Shown here one piece after another: positions 1-4,935 of a stretch of 9,927 nucleotides of DNA. The stretch lies in the NCBI GenBank assembly GCA_001799475.1, contig MGTN01000012.1, positions 3,038-12,964 on the forward strand, in the 5' to 3' direction. Source of the stretch: Desulfovibrionales bacterium GWA2_65_9 (GTDB taxonomy: Bacteria > Desulfobacterota > Desulfovibrionia > Desulfovibrionales > Desulfovibrionaceae). A program made the translations under genes and the position numbers. Position 1 is the first letter of the stretch, and each line of letters opens with the position of its first letter. The notes beneath the pieces are model-generated. The model did not search any database. It had not been told where the DNA came from and saw only the letters and a list, made by a program, of their open reading frames with translations.

Positions 1-1885
1 GCAGGTGCTCGCTGGTGGTGCGCAGTTCCTCCTGGGCGCGCTTGATGTCGGTGATGTCGGTGATGGTTTCCAGGCGCGCCAGGCGTCCATCGACCCAGCG
101 GAGGGTCTGCACGCGCACCAGGCTCCAGGTGCCGGAGGCCGGGTCGTGCTCCTGACGGGTGTGTACGCCCAGGGGCTCGCCGTGCTCGTCCAGGAGCCCC
201 TGGCGCGGGCAGTTCCGGCACTGCGCGTGGCCGCCGCGCACGGCCTCCCAGCAGGGCCGGCCTATGATGTCCTGGCCGACGATGTCCTGATCCACGATGC
301 CCGGGCCCATGGCGTCGCGCACGACCTTGTTGGCGTAGAGCACGATGTCGGTCTCGGCATCGGCCACGAAGATGGCGTCGGCCTGGTTTTCCAGCACGCG
401 CAGGAAGCGTTCGTTGGAGCGCTTGAGCTCCATCTCCATCTGGCGCCGCTCGGTGATGTCCGTGGAGAAGCCCTGCACGCCGATCAGGTTGCCTGCGTCG
501 TCAGTGAGGGCGCGCGCGGTGAGCGCGGTCCAGAAGGTGCTGCCGTTGCGGCGGTAGGCCTCATGCTCGAACCGGGCGGCCCGGCCTTCGGTGCGCAGCA
601 GGTGCAGCAGGGTCTCGCGCCGCTTGGGGTCCACGTAGAGTTGCCGGGAGATGTCGGTGACCTCTGCCTGGAGCTGCTCGAAAGAGTCGAAGCCGTACAT
701 TTCGATGTGGGCCGGGTTGGCCTCCAGGTAGCGGCCCTCGGTGGTGGCGACGAAGTAGCCCTCCTGCGAGTTCTCCAGGAACTGGCGCAACCGCTGCTCC
801 GAGCTGCGCAGGTTGGCGTGGGATGTCTCCAGGGCCTCGGCCATGCTGTCCACGGCATTGGCCACCTCGGCCAGCTCGCCTTTGGCCTGGCTGCGGATGC
901 GCACGGAGAGGTTCCCGGCCCCCAGGCTCCTGACGGCCCCCAGCACAGCGCCTGTGGGCTTCAGGATGGTTCTGGCCACCAGCCCGGCCGCCAGGAGGCT
1001 CAGGGCTGCTGCGGCAAGGAGCCCCAGGGCGTTCTGGCGGCCGCTGGCCTCGGCCGGGGCGAGGGGCAGCGCCACTGGAATGCCCACGCGCACGTAGAGC
1101 TCGCGTCCCGGCTGGGCAGAGAGGGGGCTGTAGGCGTAGGCCCGCTGCACTCCGTCCTGGTCCAGCTCCTGGATGATTGTTTCGCCCCGGCGCACCCGGT
1201 TCATAACCCCTCGCGAATCGGGAATATATTTTGCATGTTCTGCGGTGCGCGCGGGGAAATGGGCACGGATGTCCCCCTGGGCGTCGACCACGCACACGGT
1301 GGAGCCCGGCGGAAGATTCAGGGAGGCGGCAAGTTGCTCAAACCAGTCGAAACCTATGCCGATGCTCATGGCGCCGACCAGGCGGCCTGCGGAATCCAAC
1401 ACCGGGCAGCCCTGCACGATGACCGGGAGTGCGGAGGCGCGGCTCACGACGAATTCGCCCTGGGTGCAGGCGAGGGTTTCCGCGACGCTCTGGAACCAGG
1501 CCCGGTCGGCTGCGTTGAAGGGCTTGGGGTCCGGCAGGGAATTGGCCACGAGGTCGCCCCGGACGCTGAAGAGATTGCAGACCACGTAATGCGGCGACTG
1601 GCTGACGATGTCGCGCAGGAGCGGACCCACGGCCCTGTTGCCGCGCAGTTGCATCTCGGGCAGGCGGGTCAGCGCGAAGAGCATCTGCCTGCTCCCGGCG
1701 AGGACTTCCCGGCCCTGGGCTGCCACCCGGTCGGACTGGGCCTGCACCTGCTGCAGGGACTCGCCCTGCAGGTGTCGGCGGAAGTCCTGGTTCAGGGACA
1801 CGGCGACCAGGATGGCGGGCGCGAGGGAGATCAGGACCAACAGGCCCAGGCGGAAGGTGAGGCTGTGAAAGAAGGACGATCGCAT
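1..1885 (-). CDS. Membrane-bound PAS-domain sensor protein (partial, C-terminus outside window)
   Basis: I translated the minus strand from the ATG at 1885-1883; it stays open for 628 codons to the window edge. Seen: a short N-terminus (MRSSFFHSL), a transmembrane segment at about residues 10-30, a periplasmic domain of about 255 residues, a second transmembrane segment at about 286-304, a HAMP-like linker at about 303-357, a first PAS domain at about 362-483 ending in GFSTDITERR, and a second PAS at about 489-616 ending in TDITDIKR. This order is typical of Cache-HAMP-PAS sensors (family knowledge); the Cache label is inferred from size and position. The second PAS has Cys545, Cys556 and Cys559. 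The output domain (histidine kinase, GGDEF or other) lies outside, so signalling type is unknown. The start is supported by the transmembrane segment following directly; the ribosome binding site is weak (GGGGTG). Transcribed divergently from the neighbouring glycosyltransferase gene. Confidence 0.88.
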   Translation of the reverse strand, partial: MRSSFFHSLTFRLGLLVLISLAPAILVAVSLNQDFRRHLQGESLQQVQAQSDRVAAQGREVLAGSRQMLFALTRLPEMQLRGNRAVGPLLRDIVSQSPHYVVCNLFSVRGDLVANSLPDPKPFNAADRAWFQSVAETLACTQGEFVVSRASALPVIVQGCPVLDSAGRLVGAMSIGIGFDWFEQLAASLNLPPGSTVCVVDAQGDIRAHFPARTAEHAKYIPDSRGVMNRVRRGETIIQELDQDGVQRAYAYSPLSAQPGRELYVRVGIPVALPLAPAEASGRQNALGLLAAAALSLLAAGLVARTILKPTGAVLGAVRSLGAGNLSVRIRSQAKGELAEVANAVDSMAEALETSHANLRSSEQRLRQFLENSQEGYFVATTEGRYLEANPAHIEMYGFDSFEQLQAEVTDISRQLYVDPKRRETLLHLLRTEGRAARFEHEAYRRNGSTFWTALTARALTDDAGNLIGVQGFSTDITERRQMEMELKRSNERFLRVLENQADAIFVADAETDIVLYANKVVRDAMGPGIVDQDIVGQDIIGRPCWEAVRGGHAQCRNCPRQGLLDEHGEPLGVHTRQEHDPASGTWSLVRVQTLRWVDGRLARLETITDITDIKRAQEELRTTSEHL

Positions 1886-1930
1886 GACCCAGCACCCCAG
1901 GCGGAGCGCACGCTGACGCCCCGTTTGACA

Positions 1931-1959
1931 AGCGTAGCATTGTTGCCGCGTCGGCACAA
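1931..1959 (-). promoter_or_regulatory. Weak candidate promoter for the sensor gene
   Basis: On the minus strand, TTGTGC (1959-1954) and TACGCT (1936-1931) are separated by exactly 17 bases, about 45 bases upstream of the sensor start. Each hexamer matches the sigma70 consensus only partly, although TA...T of the -10 box is present. It overlaps the inverted repeat at 1938-1961. The call rests on spacing and position and is tentative. Confidence 0.22.
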
Positions 1960-1961
1960 TG
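1938..1961. promoter_or_regulatory. Inverted repeat in the divergent intergenic region (operator or hairpin candidate)
   Basis: The left arm CATTGTTGCCG (1938-1948) and right arm CGGCACAATG (1952-1961) are complementary over 10 base pairs with one bulged T and a 3-base loop (CGT). It lies between the divergent sensor and glycosyltransferase genes, 24 bases before the preferred glycosyltransferase start, and overlaps the candidate minus-strand promoter. It could be a repressor/activator site or an RNA hairpin in a 5' leader. No matching regulator is visible in the window. Confidence 0.45.
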
Positions 1962-1973
1962 CCTCGCCACGCC

Positions 1974-1978
1974 AGGAG
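1974..1978 (+). promoter_or_regulatory. Ribosome binding site deciding the glycosyltransferase start
   Basis: AGGAG at 1974-1978 lies 7 bases before ATG 1986. The alternative in-frame ATG at 1959 has no comparable site and falls inside the inverted repeat, so 1986 is the better start. Confidence 0.7.
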
Positions 1979-1985
1979 TTTGCCC

Positions 1986-2903
1986 ATGCTCGCAGCTGAG
2001 ATTTCTGCACCGCTCCGACCCCCGCTGGTGAGCGTGGTCATCCCCTGCCACGACTACGCCCGGTTCCTGCCGCAGTGCCTGGAGTCCCTGCTGGCCCAGG
2101 ACCTCGACCCGGCGAAGCTGGAGGTGGTCTTTGTGGATGATGAGAGCAGCGACGGCTCCCTGGACGTGGCGCGCGCTCTGTTGGGCGCCATGCCCTTCGG
2201 CTCCTGGCAGAGCCTGGGCCTCGGGCGCGTGGGCCGGCCTGGCCCGGTGCGCAACGCCGGACTGGCCCTGGCCAGGGGCAAGCACCTGCTCTGCCTGGAC
2301 CCGGACGATCAGCTCCTGCCGGGCTTTCTGCCGTGCTGCCTGGAGGCCTTGGCGCGCACGGGCGCGGACGTGGCCTACACCGGATATTTCGAGGACTCCG
2401 GCACAGAGCGCCGGGAGGTCACACCGCCGGACTACAGCCCCCTGCTGCTGGCCAACCAGAACATCCTGCACACGGCCTCGCTCATGCGCCGGGCGGTTTA
2501 CGAGCGCGGCGCGCGCTACCGCAGCGCCACGGCCTACGAGGACTGGGACTTCTGGGTCCAGGCGGCGGCCCAGGGCGCCACATTCGTGCGCGTCCAGGGG
2601 CCACAGTTGGTCTACCGTCTGCACGCGGGGGGCTATTTCCAGGATGCGCAGAAGCAGGACGGCGAGTCCAAGGCGCGCATCGTTGTGGACAACCCGGCCT
2701 TTTTTCCGCCCTGGACCAGGGCCTGGGCGCGGGGCCTGCTGCGCGGCGAGGCCTGGGCCGAGCCCTTTGGGCGCGGGCTCATCCCGGTGCTGCGCGAGCA
2801 GACCGGCCTGGCCCGGCAGGGGACGGAGCACCCCCCTGGACCGCCCTGCGGGAATCAACTACCCTGCGGGGGCGCGCAGGGTACGGTGGGCGAATCCTGT
2901 TGA
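1986..2903 (+). CDS. Family 2 glycosyltransferase (GT-A fold)
   Basis: A 305-residue cytoplasmic glycosyltransferase that would transfer a sugar from a nucleotide-sugar donor. Seen: the N-terminal nucleotide-binding strand VSVVIPCHDYARFL (15-28), VDDESSDGS (50-58), GPVRNAGLALARG (86-98), the metal-binding DPDD (105-108, the DXD-type motif) and EDWDFW (185-190), where the Asp is the expected catalytic base of this family. No transmembrane segment is evident, so it is probably soluble or membrane-associated. The last 25 residues are Gly/Pro/Cys-rich and look unconserved; a DNA hairpin lies under them. Start chosen at 1986 because of the AGGAG site; an ATG at 1959 would add 9 residues. Acceptor and sugar cannot be told from sequence. 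Nearby PglB and sugar-aminotransferase genes suggest a role in building a protein-linked or surface glycan (inference). It is followed after 43 bases by the secretion genes. Confidence 0.9.
   Translation: MLAAEISAPLRPPLVSVVIPCHDYARFLPQCLESLLAQDLDPAKLEVVFVDDESSDGSLDVARALLGAMPFGSWQSLGLGRVGRPGPVRNAGLALARGKHLLCLDPDDQLLPGFLPCCLEALARTGADVAYTGYFEDSGTERREVTPPDYSPLLLANQNILHTASLMRRAVYERGARYRSATAYEDWDFWVQAAAQGATFVRVQGPQLVYRLHAGGYFQDAQKQDGESKARIVVDNPAFFPPWTRAWARGLLRGEAWAEPFGRGLIPVLREQTGLARQGTEHPPGPPCGNQLPCGGAQGTVGESC
2860..2883 (+). other. Perfect 9-bp stem-loop at the 3' end of the glycosyltransferase gene
   Basis: TACCCTGCG (2860-2868) and CGCAGGGTA (2875-2883) form a perfect 9-base-pair stem with a 6-base loop (GGGGCG), ending 17 bases before the stop codon. 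There is no T-run after it, so it is not a standard intrinsic terminator. CCCTGCGGG also occurs as a direct repeat at 2844-2852 and 2862-2870. It could block RNA decay or attenuate transcription between the glycosyltransferase and the secretion genes, or be chance in GC-rich DNA. Confidence 0.4.
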
Positions 2904-2950
2904 TGAAGAAAGACGCAGCTGAAATGGGCAGACATGGCGAGATGAAATGA
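2903..2950 (+). other. Possible 15-codon coupling ORF between the glycosyltransferase and gspL-like genes
   Basis: An ATG at 2903 overlaps the glycosyltransferase stop (TGATG) and reads MKKDAAEMGRHGEMK. It ends in TGA at 2948-2950, overlapping the next start (ATGA at 2947). Such a chain could carry ribosomes across the 43-base gap, but no good ribosome binding site precedes it and chance is possible. Confidence 0.2.
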
Positions 2951-3489
2951 GCGGCCAGGGCGACACCAACAACGGGCATCAGTGCCTCCCCGAGACCGAG
3001 CACCGCCGCTACGGCCGCATCCTCATGGCCATCACCGTGGCCGGGACGCTGTTCTGCGCCGGCCAGGCGGTGCGCTGGTGGCAGGAGCACGCCCGGGCCC
3101 AGCGCCTGGAGCGGGCCGTGCACGAGGTTTACCAGCGCGCTCTGGGCGGCGATCCGGGCAAGTCGCCCTATGGGCGGCTGCAGTTCGAGCTGGGCAAGCT
3201 CCGGGCCGAGGCCTCGCAGCGCCTCGACCTGGTGGAGCTCTTGGCGGCGCTCTCGCGGCGTGCGCCGGAAGGGCTGCGCATCACGGAAGTGTCCATGGCC
3301 GCGCAGAGCGGCGTGGTCAGCGGCACGGTGCTAAGCGCCCAGGATCTGGAGCGCTATCAGTCGGCCCTGGCCACCGAGGGTCTGTTCACGTTCTCCGTGC
3401 GCGCGGTCGAGGCCTTTAAGACCCCGGTGCGCTTCGAGCTTTCGGTGAAGGCCCGCGACCGGTCCGCGCCGCCCAAGGTGGACCGATGA
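2947..3489 (+). CDS. gspL: GspL-like type II secretion inner-membrane protein, lacking the cytoplasmic domain
   Basis: A 180-residue bitopic protein. Seen: a short cytoplasmic N-terminus (1-24), one transmembrane segment (about 25-42), a charged helix (about 47-66), then VYQRALGGDPGKSPYGRLQF (62-81) and a beta-alpha-beta domain (about 94-170, from LVELLAALSRRAPEGLRI). The pattern around 62-81 resembles the start of the GspL periplasmic region, and the C-terminal part looks like the ferredoxin-like fold shared by GspL and PilN. Full GspL is about 400 residues with an actin-like cytoplasmic domain that recruits the GspE ATPase; that domain is absent here. PilN of the type IV pilus is the main alternative. 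GspM- and GspN-like genes directly downstream favour GspL. The stop overlaps the next start (ATGA at 3486). The start codon has only a weak ribosome binding site. No upstream in-frame domain was found. Confidence 0.62.
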   Translation: MSGQGDTNNGHQCLPETEHRRYGRILMAITVAGTLFCAGQAVRWWQEHARAQRLERAVHEVYQRALGGDPGKSPYGRLQFELGKLRAEASQRLDLVELLAALSRRAPEGLRITEVSMAAQSGVVSGTVLSAQDLERYQSALATEGLFTFSVRAVEAFKTPVRFELSVKARDRSAPPKVDR

Positions 3490-3980
3490 CCTGGCAGCGG
3501 ATGGCGCGCCTGACGCACCTCACGGCCTCGGCCCAGCGCCGTCTGTGGCGGCTGTTGCTGCTGGCCTGGAGCGTTGGCCTGATCGCGGCCTGGGCGGTGC
3601 TTTCGGCCTTTACCCGGGTGGCTGAGAAGGCTTATGAGGACGCCGGGCAGACCTATGTCATGGTGGCCCCCCTGGCCGCAGAGGTCATGGATCTGCGCGG
3701 CCGGCACATGGTCCTGGGGGCGGTGCCCCCGCTCCAGGCTGCGGAGCAGGTGGCCCAGGCCGTGGGCATCGGGCCGGAGCGCCTGCGCATCCTGCCCGTG
3801 CAGAGCCTCCAGGGACCGGAGCGGCTGACCATGACGGCGCGGGGCTTGAGCCTGCGCGAGCTGGTGGACATCCTGCGCGACCTGCGCCTGCAGGCCGGGC
3901 TGTCCACCGAGTCGGGGCACATCTTTCTCCGGTCGGACAAGGACAAGCGCGTGGACCTGGAACTGGTCCTGACGCATTAG
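3486..3980 (+). CDS. gspM: GspM-like type II secretion inner-membrane protein
   Basis: A 164-residue bitopic protein that in the GspM family pairs with GspL in the inner-membrane platform. Seen: a basic cytoplasmic N-terminus (1-20), a transmembrane segment (about 21-42), a helical stretch (about 44-75) and a C-terminal beta-alpha-beta domain (about 84-163), with RLTMTARGLSLRELVDIL (113-130) as its central strand and helix. Length and layout fit GspM, which is poorly conserved in sequence, so the call rests on architecture and on position between GspL-like and GspN genes. PilO, its type IV pilus counterpart, is the alternative. Its start overlaps the previous stop by 4 bases, indicating translational coupling. 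Confidence 0.62.
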   Translation: MTWQRMARLTHLTASAQRRLWRLLLLAWSVGLIAAWAVLSAFTRVAEKAYEDAGQTYVMVAPLAAEVMDLRGRHMVLGAVPPLQAAEQVAQAVGIGPERLRILPVQSLQGPERLTMTARGLSLRELVDILRDLRLQAGLSTESGHIFLRSDKDKRVDLELVLTH

Positions 3981-3994
3981 GACCAAAGGCGCAC

Positions 3995-4834
3995 ATGAGC
4001 ACGCAGCAGACACAGCCCGCAGGCGACGGCGCGGCCCGGAGCCCGGAACGGAACGGGCAGAATCGACAGGGCGGGCAGGCCGGACAGGGCAGCCCGTGCG
4101 CGCGGCGCCTTTGGGGCGGTGCCGGGGCAGCGGCGCTCTGCCTGGGGCTTCTGGCCGGGCTGGTGCTCTACCTGCCCTGGGACACCATCTGGCACCTGGG
4201 GCTCAAGCAGTATGCCGCGCGCCATCCAGAGCTGCGCATGAGCTGGCAGAACGTGGACCGCGCCGGAATGCTCGGCTTCCGCATCAACGGGTTCGCGGTG
4301 GACTCGCCGGGCTGGAACGTCTCGCCCCGGATGCAGTGGGTGGACGTGCGCCTGGGGATCACCCCGCTGGTGACCCTGCGCGTGGACAGCGGCGGCCGCG
4401 AGGCCCGGCTGGTGTATTTCGATTCCGGCGCCTTTGACATCCAGGGCCAGGTCAATCTGTCCTGCCTGGGCCGCCGCGACATCCAGGGCAGCCTGGACCT
4501 GCGCAGCGACGGGGTGTTCCTGCGCGACCGGGGGGTCCTGGAGAAGGGCTTTCTGGATCTGCGCGGGGTCTCCCTGACCCTGCCCGGCAGCCTGTGGCTG
4601 GGCGACGTGGCCTTGGCCCTGGCCTACCAGGAGGGCGGCCTGCGCATCCGCTCCTTCACCCTGCGCGCGCCCGTGCAGGTGCGCGCCGAGGGCACCGCAA
4701 CGCTGCGCCTGGACGACATCCTGCGTTCGCCCTTCAGCGTGAGCGGCGAGGTCATCCGCGGCCGTGAGCCCGCCCCCTTCACCTCCGAGGGCATCCTGGG
4801 CGATTTCCTGGGCCAGGCCGCCCTGCCGGAGTGA
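3995..4834 (+). CDS. gspN: Type II secretion system protein GspN
   Basis: A 279-residue protein. Seen: a hydrophilic Gln/Gly-rich cytoplasmic N-terminus (1-38), one transmembrane segment (about 39-61), then a periplasmic domain of repeated beta-strand patterns, for example GLKQYAARHPELRMSW (69-84), VYFDSGAFDIQGQVNLS (140-156) and DIQGSLDLRSDGVFL (162-176). This fits the GspN family, whose periplasmic part is related to AsmA-like beta-rich domains and which occurs in some but not all type II secretion systems; its exact role is unsettled. Two N-X-S sequons (Asn108-Val-Ser and Asn154-Leu-Ser) face the periplasm and could be targets of the oligosaccharyltransferase encoded downstream (inference). 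The start at 3995 has AAAGG 5 bases before it and lies 14 bases after the GspM-like gene. The gene ends just before a promoter for the secretin gene. Confidence 0.75.
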   Translation: MSTQQTQPAGDGAARSPERNGQNRQGGQAGQGSPCARRLWGGAGAAALCLGLLAGLVLYLPWDTIWHLGLKQYAARHPELRMSWQNVDRAGMLGFRINGFAVDSPGWNVSPRMQWVDVRLGITPLVTLRVDSGGREARLVYFDSGAFDIQGQVNLSCLGRRDIQGSLDLRSDGVFLRDRGVLEKGFLDLRGVSLTLPGSLWLGDVALALAYQEGGLRIRSFTLRAPVQVRAEGTATLRLDDILRSPFSVSGEVIRGREPAPFTSEGILGDFLGQAALPE

Positions 4835-4835
4835 A

Positions 4836-4864
4836 TTGCCCTCCGCCGCAAAAACGGATACAAT
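4836..4864 (+). promoter_or_regulatory. Sigma70-type promoter ahead of the secretin gene
   Basis: TTGCCC (4836-4841) and TACAAT (4859-4864) are separated by exactly 17 bases, starting 2 bases after the gspN stop. The -10 box matches 5 of 6 consensus bases and the -35 box 4 of 6. The region is locally AT-rich (AAAAACGGATACAATCAAG) in otherwise GC-rich DNA. It would start RNA near 4871, about 65 bases before the preferred secretin start. Confidence 0.55.
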
Positions 4865-4922
4865 CAAGCGTTTGACACGCACCTGAAGCCTTGGCTGCGC
4901 GGGGAGAAAGCCCTGTGGCCGT

Positions 4923-4928
4923 GGGGAG
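4923..4928 (+). promoter_or_regulatory. Ribosome binding site deciding the secretin start
   Basis: GGGGAG at 4923-4928 lies 7 bases before ATG 4936. A second GGGGAG at 4901-4906 lies 8 bases before an in-frame GTG at 4915, so a start 7 codons earlier is possible. The TTG at 4891, the longest reading, has no such support. Confidence 0.55.
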
Positions 4929-4935
4929 CCATCGC

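Noticed and set aside
1925..1930. TTGACA as a -35 box for the glycosyltransferase gene
   Set aside because: The expected -10 window (about 1947-1954) is GC-rich with no TATAAT-like hexamer; a perfect -35 alone is not enough to call a promoter.
5..1999. A 664-codon open frame on the plus strand
   Set aside because: It lies opposite the PAS sensor, whose minus-strand reading gives clear HAMP and PAS motifs. The plus-strand product has no recognisable motif; long antisense frames are expected in GC-rich coding DNA.
1338..2858. A 506-codon minus-strand frame spanning the glycosyltransferase and part of the sensor
   Set aside because: It crosses two well-supported genes in other frames and shows only Arg/Ala/Gly/Pro-rich sequence.
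2860..2883. Intrinsic terminator after the glycosyltransferase gene
   Set aside because: The stem is good but lies inside the coding region and has no T-run after it.
4872..4877. TTGACA as a -35 box for the secretin gene
   Set aside because: No -10-like sequence lies 16-18 bases downstream, and the TTGCCC-17-TACAAT pair just upstream is much better.
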